Of a DNA stretch of 64,000 bases, positions 8,949 through 17,797 are shown piece by piece. Numbering within the stretch: position 1 is the first letter of the stretch; the number at the start of each line of letters is the position of its first letter. Below the pieces are notes generated by a model. It worked only from the letters and a program-made list of their open reading frames with translations. It had not been told where the DNA came from and made no database searches. Made by a program: the position numbers and the translations under genes. The DNA is from an uncultured Eggerthellaceae bacterium (GTDB lineage Bacteria > Actinomycetota > Coriobacteriia > Coriobacteriales > Eggerthellaceae). The stretch spans positions 94,611 through 158,610 of the forward strand of contig CAIFEB010000003.1 of the NCBI GenBank assembly GCA_903789375.1, in the 5' to 3' direction.

Positions 8949-9787
8949 CAGAGCTGTTCCAGACGCCTGACGACGGCTTCGATCTGGTCCTCGGGCGTCG
9001 ATGCGCCGGCCGTCACGCCCACGGTCTCGCAGCCCGCGAACCAAGCCGGGTCTATCTCCTCGGGACCTTCGATGTGATGGGTGCGCGGGCAGACGGCGCG
9101 GCAGATGCTCGCGAGGCGCGTCGTGTTGGACGAGTTGCGCCCGCCGATGACCACGATGGCGTCCACCTGGTGCGCGAGATCGGCCGCAGCGTCCTGGCGC
9201 TGGCGCGTGGCGAAGCAGATGGTATCGTGCACGTCGGGGTCGAGCCCCTGCGCGCGCAGGCGGTCCACGACCGCGTTGAACGTCTCGCGCTTCTGCGTGG
9301 TCTGCACGACCAGCCCGAGCGGCGCGTACAAATCGTCGGGCAGCTCGTCGGGACCGGACACGACGACGACCTTCGCGCCCTTCTCGCGCGCCCGAGCGAC
9401 GAGCCCCTCCACCTCGGGATGACCCTCCTCGCCGACGACGACGACCAGGCCGTACGCCTCGGCCATCTCGCCGGCGGCCTTCTGGGCGCGCGCCACATGC
9501 GGGCACGTCGCGTCGATGATTTTGTCGGTGCGCGCGGCGGTCGCACGCATGACGGCGGGCGTCACGCCGTGGCTGCGGATGACGACGGTCGCGCCCGGCG
9601 TGACGTCCTCGACGTCGTCCGCTTCGACGATGCCGCGGTCTGCCAGCTGGGCGACCACCTTGGGGTTGTGGATCAGCGGTCCGAGCGTGAACGCGCCCGC
9701 GCCTTCGTCGTCCGCCTCGAACGCCAGGTCGAGCGCGCGCTTGACGCCGTAGCAGGCGCCGGCGTATTCGGCTTTGATCACCTTCAT
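8948..9787 (-). CDS. ispH: 4-hydroxy-3-methylbut-2-enyl diphosphate reductase
   Basis: 279 aa. Last step of the MEP isoprenoid pathway, reducing HMBPP to IPP and DMAPP with a 4Fe-4S cluster. The three cluster cysteines are visible: C12 (GACYGV), C95 (DATCPH) and C191 (DTICFATRQRQ). The conserved histidines of LGPLIHNP (H40) and RSHGV (H74) are present, as are RNSSNTTRL and the C-terminal TAGASTPE. AAGGAG 7 bases before the ATG. It overlaps DUF512 by one base and follows plsC by 24 bases. Confidence 0.97.
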   Translation of the reverse strand: MKVIKAEYAGACYGVKRALDLAFEADDEGAGAFTLGPLIHNPKVVAQLADRGIVEADDVEDVTPGATVVIRSHGVTPAVMRATAARTDKIIDATCPHVARAQKAAGEMAEAYGLVVVVGEEGHPEVEGLVARAREKGAKVVVVSGPDELPDDLYAPLGLVVQTTQKRETFNAVVDRLRAQGLDPDVHDTICFATRQRQDAAADLAHQVDAIVVIGGRNSSNTTRLASICRAVCPRTHHIEGPEEIDPAWFAGCETVGVTAGASTPEDQIEAVVRRLEQL

Positions 9788-9811
9788 GGGAGTGCTCCTT
9801 GTCGCTGCGGC

Positions 9812-10825
9812 CTACGCGTCGGTGCTGGCTGTGAGCTCGGCCGCCGTGTGATGCGGGATGGGATGTTCGGCGAACACCGCGCTGAAGTCCTTCTCGTCGG
9901 GAAACAGCGCTCTCATGTCCACCTCTGCGGCGGGACGGCCCTGGTGCAGCGCGAACACCTCGCGCATCGCGTACCACATGCAGCCGTCGAGCCGGTCTTC
10001 CTTGGGCAGGAAGTTGAAGTCCGACACGAGGATCGGATCGCCGAACTCCATCGTAACCCGGGGGAAGCGCATCCGCTCGCCCGTGCGCTTGATGTTTTCG
10101 GCGTTACGCACGCACATCGGCACGATCGGCGCCTTGCCCATGCGCGCGATGAGGGCGGCGCCCCCGTGGATCTTGGGTTTCTTCGACCCTTTGCCGCGGC
10201 GCGTGCCCTCGGGAAGAATGCACACGACCTCGTGGTTCTTGAGCATCCGCGAGGCGCGCTTGACGGCCTGGCGGTCGGCGGAGTCGCGCTTGACCGGGAA
10301 CGTTCCCACGTGCGCGAGGATCCAGCGCAGGATGTACGGCTTTCCCTCGAACAGCGTGTCGCGCGCCATGAACCGCGGCAGCATCTTGGGCCAGACGGAC
10401 AGGTAGATGAACACCACGTCCAGAAACGAGGTATGGTTGGAGATGAGCATGACGCCGGACTTGTTCTTGAACGCGCCCAGCTTCTCGCGGTGGTCCACCT
10501 TGTAGCGGAACAGGATCTTGAACACGAACCCGCACAGGATGGCCGCGATGGTGATGAACACGTGCGAGAAGTGACGGCCCGGCACGTCACCGCCGAACGG
10601 CATGTCCCAGCAGCGCTCGTAGCCGTGCATCCGCTGCGTGCGCGCAGATGCACCCGCCTTGGCAGCGGGCGCCGTGCGCGCAGGCGCAGGTTCAACCGCC
10701 TTCGCTGCAGGCGCCTTCGCTCCCGCTGCGCCGGGCGCGGCGCCGTCCGTCGTCTGAGCAGCGTTCTCGTCCGCCCTGCGCTCAGGCGCGGCGGTCCTTT
10801 CCGCTTCCTCGGCACGCGCCGCCAT
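9812..10825 (-). CDS. plsC: 1-acyl-sn-glycerol-3-phosphate acyltransferase
   Basis: 337 aa, acylating lysophosphatidic acid to phosphatidic acid at the membrane. Acyltransferase motifs NHTSFLD (130-136) and PEGTRRG (205-211), with a hydrophobic segment around 88-106. Residues 1-65 are an Ala/Pro/Glu-rich extension absent from typical PlsC. An ATG at residue 66 (MHGYERCWD) is an alternative start, but the long start abuts the cmk stop codon directly (TAG then ATG), which argues for coupling. Together with plsY and gpsA it supplies most of the phosphatidate pathway in this cluster. Confidence 0.92.
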   Translation of the reverse strand: MAARAEEAERTAAPERRADENAAQTTDGAAPGAAGAKAPAAKAVEPAPARTAPAAKAGASARTQRMHGYERCWDMPFGGDVPGRHFSHVFITIAAILCGFVFKILFRYKVDHREKLGAFKNKSGVMLISNHTSFLDVVFIYLSVWPKMLPRFMARDTLFEGKPYILRWILAHVGTFPVKRDSADRQAVKRASRMLKNHEVVCILPEGTRRGKGSKKPKIHGGAALIARMGKAPIVPMCVRNAENIKRTGERMRFPRVTMEFGDPILVSDFNFLPKEDRLDGCMWYAMREVFALHQGRPAAEVDMRALFPDEKDFSAVFAEHPIPHHTAAELTASTDA

Positions 10826-11500
10826 CTACCGCGCCGCCTTCCGCGCCAGGTCGCAGATCATGTCGACGACCTCTTCGGCCGAATAGCACGTCGAATCGAT
10901 CCGCACGGCGTCGTCGGCCGCCGCAAGCGGCGATGACGCACGCGACGAGTCCCGCTCATCGCGCCGGATGATGTCGGCGAGCACCTCGTCGTAGTCGGTC
11001 GAGCCCACGCCACGCTCGGCGTTCTGGGCCACGCGCCGGCGGGCGCGCTCCTCGTTCGACGCGGTCAGGAACACCTTCACCTCCGCGTTCGGGAACACCA
11101 CGGTGCCGATGTCGCGGCCCTCCACGACGTAGTCCCCGCCTGCGCCGATGCGGCGCTGCTGGTCGACGAGCGCCTCGCGCACGGCCGGCACGGCAGCCAC
11201 CTTGCTGACCGAGCGGTCGATGCGCGCCGTGCGAATGGCACGTGTGACGTCGACGCCGCCGATCGAAACCGCACGCGGGCTCGGCTCGCCCGGCACCGAC
11301 TCGAACGCGATGTCGTAGCGGCGCGCGATGTCGCCGAGCGCGGCGGCATCGTCGAGCGATACGCCCAGCTCGAGCGCCTGCCACGCGACGCTGCGGTACA
11401 TGGCGCCCGTGTCAAGGCACGAAAAGCCCAGGCTGCGGGCCACCTCTTTGGACACCGTCGACTTTCCGGCCCCCGAAGGCCCATCGATGGCGACGATCAT
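10826..11500 (-). CDS. cmk: Cytidylate kinase
   Basis: 224 aa, phosphorylating CMP and dCMP. P-loop GPSGAGKST (7-15), DTGAMYR (31-37), an NMP-binding segment with VTRAIRTARI, and VEGRDIGTVVFP, a family signature that binds the cytosine. Start and aroA stop overlap by four bases (ATGA). Normal length for the family. The aroA-cmk order also occurs in other bacteria. Confidence 0.97.
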   Translation of the reverse strand: MIVAIDGPSGAGKSTVSKEVARSLGFSCLDTGAMYRSVAWQALELGVSLDDAAALGDIARRYDIAFESVPGEPSPRAVSIGGVDVTRAIRTARIDRSVSKVAAVPAVREALVDQQRRIGAGGDYVVEGRDIGTVVFPNAEVKVFLTASNEERARRRVAQNAERGVGSTDYDEVLADIIRRDERDSSRASSPLAAADDAVRIDSTCYSAEEVVDMICDLARKAAR

Positions 11501-12831
11501 CGAACCAACCCCTCGACATCCTCAAGAAAATGCGGATAGCTCACGTTCACACAGTCGAAATCGCACACTTTGACCGGCGTCTTCCCGGTAAGGCCCGCAA
11601 GCGCCCACGTCATTGCGAGACGATGGTCGCCGCGCGACGAGAACACGAGGCCCTCCGGCAGCACGAGCCCCGGCTGGCCTTCGATGAACAGGTCGTCGCC
11701 CTCGGTCCACGAGTCGACGCCCATCTTCGACAGCCCCGCGACCACGGCTTCCAAGCGGTCGGTCTCCTTCGCGCGCAGCTCGCCCGCGTCGCGGAACACC
11801 GTGATGCCGTGCGCGTGCGCCGCGACGAGCGCGAGCACCGGCACCTCGTCGACGAGCGCGGCGATCTTCGACCCCGGGATCTCGCACCCCCGGAGGTTTC
11901 CGGTGTAGCACGCCGAGATGATGCCGTACGGCTCCTTGCCGGACTGCCCGACGCTCTGCACGTCCACGTCGGCGCCCATGCGCTCGAGCGTGCGCAGGAA
12001 TCCGGTGCGTCCCGTGTTCAGGCTGACGTTCTCGATCTGCAGGGCGCTGCTCGGCGTGAGCACGGCCGCGCACGTGAGGAACGCCGCCGACGACGGGTCG
12101 CCCGGCACGCGCACCTCGGCGGACTTCATCGCCGCCGGGCCTTCGACGCTCGCCGTGCGCTCGCCCGCCGTCGTCTGCACGCCGTACTCGGGCAGCATGA
12201 GCTCGGTGTGGTTGCGCGACACCGACGGCTCGTTGACGGTGGTCGTTCCGTCCGCGAAGATGCCCGCGAGCAGCACCGCCGTCTTCAGCTGGGCGGACGC
12301 CATCGGCGCATCGTAGGTGATGGCGCGCAGCGACCGCGTGCCGTGCTCGGTTATGGGCAGCGTCTCGGCTTCCTCGGGCTCGAACTGCACGCCCATCTTC
12401 ATGAGCGGCGCGGTGATGCGGCGCATGGGGCGGCGCGACAGCGACTCGTCTCCCGTCAGGGTGACGGTGATGTCCCATGGCGCGAGCACGCCCATGAGCA
12501 GGCGCGCCGTCGTGCCGGAATTGGCGCAGTAGAGCGGGCCGTCAGGCTGCTTGGGGCCGCGGGCGCCCCACCCCTCGATGCCGCCGGCGAGCGAGCCGTC
12601 GGCCTGCTCCTCGAGCGACACCTCGGCGCCGAGCTTCTGCACCGCGTCGATCGAGGCGCGCACGTCCGCCGAGTCCAGGACGCCCACCAGACGCGACGTG
12701 CCCTCCGCCATCGCCGAGAACAGGATGGCGCGGTGCGAGATGGACTTGTCGCCCGGCACCGTGCACGTGCCGCGCAACGGCCCGCCGAGCGGTGCGGCGG
12801 TTATCGTCGTGTGCTTCCTCTCATGAGACAT
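11497..12831 (-). CDS. aroA: 3-phosphoshikimate 1-carboxyvinyltransferase (EPSP synthase)
   Basis: 444 aa, sixth shikimate-pathway enzyme, joining PEP to shikimate 3-phosphate. Motifs: GDKSISHRA (27-35), NSGTTARLL, LSRRPM, ASAQLKTAVL and SSRGDHRLAM near the C-terminus. The SAQLK block resembles the class II (glyphosate-tolerant) pattern; that classification is inference from the motif alone. AAGGAG 8 bases before the ATG. The start lies inside the last codons of tyrA (11-base overlap), and the stop overlaps cmk. Confidence 0.96.
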   Translation of the reverse strand: MSHERKHTTITAAPLGGPLRGTCTVPGDKSISHRAILFSAMAEGTSRLVGVLDSADVRASIDAVQKLGAEVSLEEQADGSLAGGIEGWGARGPKQPDGPLYCANSGTTARLLMGVLAPWDITVTLTGDESLSRRPMRRITAPLMKMGVQFEPEEAETLPITEHGTRSLRAITYDAPMASAQLKTAVLLAGIFADGTTTVNEPSVSRNHTELMLPEYGVQTTAGERTASVEGPAAMKSAEVRVPGDPSSAAFLTCAAVLTPSSALQIENVSLNTGRTGFLRTLERMGADVDVQSVGQSGKEPYGIISACYTGNLRGCEIPGSKIAALVDEVPVLALVAAHAHGITVFRDAGELRAKETDRLEAVVAGLSKMGVDSWTEGDDLFIEGQPGLVLPEGLVFSSRGDHRLAMTWALAGLTGKTPVKVCDFDCVNVSYPHFLEDVEGLVR

Positions 12832-14032
12832 GGATGTGCTCCTTCGGATTCAGCGGGCTGAAAGATATCGAGAAACCGGCATCGATGAGCTGGGCTGACA
12901 GCTTGCCGATGTCGCCTTCGTCGGTGAGTATCATGTCGAGGACGGCCGAGTCCTCGGTGACGTGGTCGATTTCGATGGACTGGATGTTGCAACCGACCGA
13001 GCTGGCGATCGTGGTGACCTCGGCCACCACGCCCGTGCGGTTGGCCATGGGGATGCGCACCTCGAGCAGACGGTCGGTCGACGGCACCCATGCCGCCGGC
13101 AGCTGCCGACGCGCCTCGGACGCCTCGGCCAGAAGCGCCGTCAGCGCCGCACGGTCACCCTGTTCGAGCGCGGAGGCGAACTGCTCCAGGATGGCGCGGA
13201 TCTCCTCGATGCCGTCGTGCACGCGTTCGGCGTTGTCGAACGCGATGCCGCACCACAGCTTAGGCGACCCCGCGGCGATGCGCGTCGAGTCTTTGAAGCC
13301 GCCGGCTGCCAGGCGCATGAGCGTCTGCTGGTCGTCGGAGGCCCGGTGCGCCAGAATCGCGAGCGACGACGCCGTGAAGTGAGGCACATGGCTCACGACG
13401 GCCACGGCGCGGTCGTGCTGTTCGCGTGGCAGCGAGATGACGCGCGCCTGGATGCCGGTGATGAGCTCGTGGAGCTTCTGGAAGTGCTCGCCCGGCGTGT
13501 TCTCGTCGGGGCAGAGAATCCAGTACGCGCCCTGGAACAGGTCGCCACGCGCGCCGTCGATGCCGTTTACCTCCGAGCCCGCCATGGGGTGCCCGGGGAT
13601 GTAGTTTGCCGGATAGCGCAGATGGGACGCCGCCATCGCCACGATGCGGTCTTTGGTGGACGCGGTGTCGGTGACGATGCCCTGGTAGTCGCAGCGCGCG
13701 ATGAGGTCGAGATAGGGTTCGTCCACGTCGACCGGCGTGGCGAGCACCACGAGGTCCGCCTCGCCGCGCAGGCTCTGCTCGAGCAGCGGGCTGTCCGGCG
13801 CCACCGCGGCGCTCACGATGTTGCGCTGGGCGGCAACCGTGCGCGTGCGCTCATCGACGTCGACGCCGAGCACATGGACGGCGGGCCACACGCGATGGAC
13901 GGCCCCCGCAAACGATGAGCCGATCAACCCGAGTCCGATGATGACGATGTGCGAAAACGGCTGCTTGGCAGCTCCGACCGTCGCGCGCGACTCGCATCCG
14001 TCCGCGCTTCCGGTCACTTCAGGCGCACCCAC
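12821..14032 (-). CDS. tyrA: Prephenate dehydrogenase with C-terminal ACT domain
   Basis: 403 aa, oxidising prephenate to 4-hydroxyphenylpyruvate for tyrosine. NAD-binding GLGLIGSS (33-40); GHPMAGSEVNGIDGA with the substrate-binding His; a helical dimerisation region; and an ACT domain over about the last 80 residues (EVRIPMANRTGVVAEV, then SVGCNIQSIEID), probably for tyrosine feedback. No chorismate mutase domain is fused. GTG start with AAAGGA 7 bases upstream. First gene of the nine-gene cluster, ahead of aroA. Confidence 0.94.
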   Translation of the reverse strand: MGAPEVTGSADGCESRATVGAAKQPFSHIVIIGLGLIGSSFAGAVHRVWPAVHVLGVDVDERTRTVAAQRNIVSAAVAPDSPLLEQSLRGEADLVVLATPVDVDEPYLDLIARCDYQGIVTDTASTKDRIVAMAASHLRYPANYIPGHPMAGSEVNGIDGARGDLFQGAYWILCPDENTPGEHFQKLHELITGIQARVISLPREQHDRAVAVVSHVPHFTASSLAILAHRASDDQQTLMRLAAGGFKDSTRIAAGSPKLWCGIAFDNAERVHDGIEEIRAILEQFASALEQGDRAALTALLAEASEARRQLPAAWVPSTDRLLEVRIPMANRTGVVAEVTTIASSVGCNIQSIEIDHVTEDSAVLDMILTDEGDIGKLSAQLIDAGFSISFSPLNPKEHIHVS

Positions 14033-14409
14033 GTGTGAATCCTTTCCTCTTCAAAAACGTGCGGGGACACCCCCGCGAAAACTCATTCTAGCATGCAGAA
14101 ACGTCCGCACCCCACCATCGGCAAGCCCCGTGCAAGTTCCACGAGCGCGCAGCCGTCGGGCGTCGCCGGCAGCTGCGGGGAAGAAGGCGTGCGAACCCGC
14201 GAAGCTTCTTCAACTCCGCGTTCGCGTTGTTCCCGACTTCGGTGCGGGATAAGGCGAACGCCCCGCGCGCCTCTCCGACAGCCCGCCCGCCGCGTCCTCG
14301 CGCCTCGCGCGCGTACTCGCAGCAAACGCCACTCGCGTGCGCCCACCCGCAGCGAACGCGCTTCGCGTGCGCGCTCCCGCAGCAAGCGTGCCGCACAAAG
14401 CCCGGCTCC
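14033..14409. other. Intergenic region tyrA/rluB
   Basis: 377 bases without a supported gene. It holds the tyrA leader, with a small GCGGGG/CCCCGC hairpin at 14061-14076 and a TAGAAT on the minus strand (14085-14090), and a degenerate tandem repeat at 14305-14394. Short readable frames here are arginine-rich repeat translations and not credible genes. Confidence 0.5.
14305..14394. repeat. Degenerate ~30-bp tandem repeat downstream of rluB
   Basis: Three imperfect copies start at 14305, 14333 and 14363, each of the form TCGCG(C/T)GCG...CGCAGCRAACG, 28-30 bases long. They end 16 bases before the rluB stop codon as read on the plus strand, so they lie directly 3' of rluB. Confidence 0.65.
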
Positions 14410-15303
14410 TCAGACGGGCCGCTCGGTGCGCGGACCGACCGCGTCGCGCAGAGCGCGGACCTCGTCGGGCGAAAGCTCGCGCCACGCGCCGCGTTCGAGA
14501 CCGCCCAGCCCGATGGGGCCGAACGCTTCCCGGTGAAGCGCCACGACCGTGTGCCCCACCGCCTTGCACATGCGTTTCACCTGATGGTAGCGTCCCTCGT
14601 GGATGACGAGTCGCAAAAGCGTGCGCGCACGCCCCCGCTCGCGCTTGAGTTCCGCGCGCCGGCGCGACCCCTCCATGAGCTGCCAGGGCAGAACGAGCCC
14701 GCCGGGTATGCGGTCCGCTTCCGCGGGGTCTGCGACCTCCACCTCGGCCGGCTGCGTCGGGCCGTCGTCGAGCATGACGCCCGCGCGCAGCTGGCGCAGC
14801 TCGCGCGCGCCCACCTTCCCGTCGACGAGGGCGAGGTACGTCTTCGCCACGTGATGGCTCGGATGGAGCAGGCCGTTTCCCAGCTCGCCGTCGGTCGAGA
14901 ACAGAAGCAGGCCCGTCGTGTCGGAATCCAACCGCCCGATGGGATAGAGCCCCGGGAACCGGTCGGTCGGCACGAGCTCGGCAACGCAGGGCCGGCCCGT
15001 CTGCTCGCGCATGGTAGTGATGACCCCCGCCGGCTTGTTGAGCATGATCGTGTGCGCAGCATCGGCCAAGTGCACCGGCACGCCGTCAACCGTCACCTCG
15101 TCAACGGCAGGGTCCACCTTGCTTCCCAGCTCGGTGACGACGACGCCGTTCACGCGCACACGCCCGGCTGTCATGAGGTTCTCGGACCCGCGCCGCGAGG
15201 CAACGCCCGCCCGCGCGAGGAACTTCTGCACGCGCATCGGCACGACGCGGTCTTCAGGCGGCGTCTTCATGTCCGCGCGCCTGAGCTTCTCGCGCCCGCT
15301 CAT
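14410..15303 (-). CDS. rluB: 23S rRNA pseudouridine synthase (RluB/RsuA family)
   Basis: 297 aa. An S4 RNA-binding domain (about 24-70, RVQKFLARAGVASRRGSE) followed by the pseudouridine synthase domain with GRLDSDTTGLLL, where D126 is the catalytic aspartate. YHQVKRMCKAVGH near residue 245 is the conserved C-terminal block. Start overlaps the scpB stop by four bases (ATGA). The scpA-scpB-rluB order is widely conserved. The RluB rather than RsuA assignment rests on this context. Confidence 0.92.
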   Translation of the reverse strand: MSGREKLRRADMKTPPEDRVVPMRVQKFLARAGVASRRGSENLMTAGRVRVNGVVVTELGSKVDPAVDEVTVDGVPVHLADAAHTIMLNKPAGVITTMREQTGRPCVAELVPTDRFPGLYPIGRLDSDTTGLLLFSTDGELGNGLLHPSHHVAKTYLALVDGKVGARELRQLRAGVMLDDGPTQPAEVEVADPAEADRIPGGLVLPWQLMEGSRRRAELKRERGRARTLLRLVIHEGRYHQVKRMCKAVGHTVVALHREAFGPIGLGGLERGAWRELSPDEVRALRDAVGPRTERPV

Positions 15304-16205
15304 TCGTCGTCCGTATCGAAGTTGAGCTTGCTGAAGTCGATCTTGTCGACGACCCCGAACAGCGACGATTCCGCTTGGGCGACGAGGCTCTCGGGGCTTG
15401 CGAGCTCCGCTTCGGAGAGCGCCGCCCCTTCCGCATGAGCGGTGCGGGCATCCCCTGCGGCGTCGCCGTCACCCGCTGCCGACTCACCCGCTGCTGCGCC
15501 GACTCCGGCGTCTGCGCCCGCACCTCCGTGCGCACCCTGCACGCCGCCCGTGCCGCTGCCAGCAGACCGAGCTGCGTCCGCACGGCCCGCATCCGCCGCA
15601 GCCCCGCCGGCCGTCTCGCCTGACGCCTGGTTCACCGCGCCCAAGCGCTCGGCGATGAGCCGCGCAGTCTTCTCGTCGGGAGCGTAATCCTCAAGCGGCG
15701 GCAGGTCGCGCGGCGACCCCAGGCCGAACTTCTCCAGGAACTTCTTCGTCGTCGCGTACAGCGTGGGGTTGCCCGGCGCCTCGGACTGCCCCGCCTCGCG
15801 CACGTACCCGCGCTCGATAAGCGTGTTGAGCGGGCTGTCGGCGTTGACACCGCGCACCGACGCAATCTCCGCGCGCGTGACCGGCTGCGCGTACGCCACG
15901 ATTGCGAGCGTCTCGAGTGCCGCCTGCGACATGCGGCGCGTGTCCCACGACAGCACGTATGCCTGCACAAGCTCGTGATACGCCGGATGCGTGTACAGCC
16001 GCCATCCACCGGCCACCTCACGCAGCTGCACGCCCGCGTTCTCACGCTCGAGCCGGTCGCGCAGAGCGATAAGCGCCTCCTGGGCCTCGGTGGTCTCCAC
16101 CTCCACCGCTTGCGCGAGCGTCAGCGTGTCAATCGGTTCGTCCGACACGAACAGCAGCGCCTCGAGCGCGCCGGTCAACTGGCTCTTCTCCAGCCCTTCG
16201 AACAT
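15300..16205 (-). CDS. scpB: Segregation and condensation protein B
   Basis: 301 aa kleisin-associated winged-helix protein that works with SMC and ScpA in chromosome condensation. The N-terminal 185 residues match the family (LEALLFVSDEP, LREVAGGWRLYT, LETLAIVAYAQPVTRAEI, FLEKFGL). Residues of about 190-265 are a Gly/Ala-rich low-complexity tract, followed by a short acidic tail ending FDTDDE, so the protein is about 100 residues longer than usual. Starts one base after the scpA stop. The tail is probably disordered. Confidence 0.94.
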   Translation of the reverse strand: MFEGLEKSQLTGALEALLFVSDEPIDTLTLAQAVEVETTEAQEALIALRDRLERENAGVQLREVAGGWRLYTHPAYHELVQAYVLSWDTRRMSQAALETLAIVAYAQPVTRAEIASVRGVNADSPLNTLIERGYVREAGQSEAPGNPTLYATTKKFLEKFGLGSPRDLPPLEDYAPDEKTARLIAERLGAVNQASGETAGGAAADAGRADAARSAGSGTGGVQGAHGGAGADAGVGAAAGESAAGDGDAAGDARTAHAEGAALSEAELASPESLVAQAESSLFGVVDKIDFSKLNFDTDDE

Positions 16206-16206
16206 G

Positions 16207-16998
16207 CTATTCCTCCCCCGCCGACGTCAGCGCGTCGTCGCCCGCGAGCAGAAGCTCGCCGGATCCCTCGATGTAGTCGATGGCGATGTCGCCGAACGGC
16301 TCGTCCTGGCGCAGGTGCACCATCGAGCGCTTGTACAGCTCCAGTATCGCCAGAAACGACACGACGACCACGGCGTCGCTCGCGTCGCGCGTGACGACGT
16401 CCGAGAACATCAGATGCTTCTTGTTGCGTATCCGCTGGTGCAGCGCGCGCACGTACACCTCGACCGGGATGGGCTTCTTGGCGATGTGCTCCGACTCCAG
16501 AAGCTGGGTCTCCCTGCGCCCGAACGCTGTCGCCGCCAGGTACGCGATGCCGTCGAGCGTCGTGTCGCGCAGGAAGTCCGGCATGACGGACAAGAACTCC
16601 TCGTCGGGTCCGTACGTGCGCTCGTGCATGCGGTCCTGTTGCTCGCCCCGCGCGGCGAGCGCCGCCGCTGCGTTCTTGAACTTCTTGTACTCAAGCAAAC
16701 GCTCGACCAAAAGGTCGCGCGCCTCGCTCGGCGTCAGCTCGGCGATGTCGTCGTCGGTTTCATCGACGTCGTGCGGCAGCAGGCTTTCGGCCTTGATTTC
16801 CAGCAGCGTCGACGCCACGAGCAGGAAATCGCTCGCCACGTCCAAGTCGAGCGAGTCCATGCGGGACACCTCGGTCAGGTACTGGTCGGCGATCTGCGCG
16901 ATGGAGATGGTACCGATGTCCACGCGTTGGCGGCTGACCAGGTACAGGAGCAGGTCGAACGGCCCCTCGAAGTTATCGGTGCGAACGCGGTACGACAC
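16207..16998 (-). CDS. scpA: Segregation and condensation protein A
   Basis: 263 aa kleisin bridging SMC heads. The N-terminal signature NFEGPFDLLLYLV (about 8-20) is followed by IPIS-like DIGTISIAQIADQYL and a C-terminal winged-helix region (VVSFLAILELYKR). GTG start, one base after the stop of the upstream M50 protease gene. smc is not in the window. Confidence 0.95.
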   Translation of the reverse strand: MSYRVRTDNFEGPFDLLLYLVSRQRVDIGTISIAQIADQYLTEVSRMDSLDLDVASDFLLVASTLLEIKAESLLPHDVDETDDDIAELTPSEARDLLVERLLEYKKFKNAAAALAARGEQQDRMHERTYGPDEEFLSVMPDFLRDTTLDGIAYLAATAFGRRETQLLESEHIAKKPIPVEVYVRALHQRIRNKKHLMFSDVVTRDASDAVVVVSFLAILELYKRSMVHLRQDEPFGDIAIDYIEGSGELLLAGDDALTSAGEE

Positions 16999-16999
16999 G

Positions 17000-17683
17000 C
17001 TACCACCTCGCGAGCACGTCGAACAGGTTGCCGGCCGTCACCTGCAGGTACCACCCCACCGGGTCGAAGTGGATGATTTCGGGCAGGATGATCACCACGA
17101 TGAAGAAGATCGGGAACGCATAGCGTTGGATGCGGTAGTACGTCGGCAGGTGTTTCTCCGGCGTGAAGAACGCGAAGATCGACGATCCGTCGAGCGGCGG
17201 GATGGGTATGAGGTTGAAGAACGCCAGATACAGGTTGATCAGCGTGAACACCTGGAAGAACAGGTACACGTAGAACGCGGTACCGCCCGCCATGAGCGCG
17301 GGCACGCCGGCGGCGGTGCGCACCAGGTGGATGCACACGCTCCCGACGAGCGCCATGAGGATGTTGGAAAGCGGTCCGGCAAGGCCCACGATCAGATCGT
17401 CGCGCCGGGGGTTCTTGAAGTAGCGCGGGTCGTACGGCACCGGCTTGGCGTAGCCGAACACCGGGGCGTTCATCGCCAGGAGCAGAAGCGGCATTATGAC
17501 CGTGCCGAACGGATCGATGTGCTTGAGCGGGTTGAACGACAGCCGCCCGGCGCGCTTGGCCGTGGGATCGCCCAGCTTGTACGCGGCGAATCCATGGCTC
17601 ATCTCGTGCAGCACGATGGCTGGAACGAACGCGAGCACTTCGCAGATGATGTAGGGCAGATTGTACAGATAGGTGCTGGCCAA
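17000..17683 (-). CDS. M50-family (site-2 protease-like) membrane metalloprotease
   Basis: 227 aa polytopic rhomboid-unrelated zinc protease of the short M50B type found next to scpA in many bacteria. Zinc motif HEMSH (26-30) inside the first membrane segment and the third ligand in NLIPIPPLDG (156-165, D164). Start choice: the frame is open to a GTG at 17731, but that codon lies inside a terminator hairpin and has no ribosome-binding site. The TTG at 17683 has GGGGGAGG five bases upstream and gives MASTYLYNLPYIICEV. Substrate unknown; no anti-sigma factor gene is adjacent. Confidence 0.88.
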   Translation of the reverse strand: MASTYLYNLPYIICEVLAFVPAIVLHEMSHGFAAYKLGDPTAKRAGRLSFNPLKHIDPFGTVIMPLLLLAMNAPVFGYAKPVPYDPRYFKNPRRDDLIVGLAGPLSNILMALVGSVCIHLVRTAAGVPALMAGGTAFYVYLFFQVFTLINLYLAFFNLIPIPPLDGSSIFAFFTPEKHLPTYYRIQRYAFPIFFIVVIILPEIIHFDPVGWYLQVTAGNLFDVLARW

Positions 17684-17719
17684 CGACGCCTCCCCCTCGG
17701 TCGGGTTCACTATAACGAA

Positions 17720-17749
17720 ACGGCCTGGCACGAATCCGCGCCAGGCCGT
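17720..17749 (-). terminator. Terminator after secY
   Basis: A 10-bp perfect stem (17720-17729 with 17740-17749, loop 10) begins about 50 bases after the secY stop. On the minus strand it is followed by TTTCGTTAT, a weak T-tract. Confidence 0.65.
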
Positions 17750-17797
17750 ATTCCACGCAATTTCGATTGCCGCCGTTAAGCGGTTCTCGCGTGCCGC

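Noticed and set aside
17684..17731. Longer N-terminus of the M50 protease (GTG at 17731)
   Set aside because: It falls within a terminator and lacks a ribosome-binding site.
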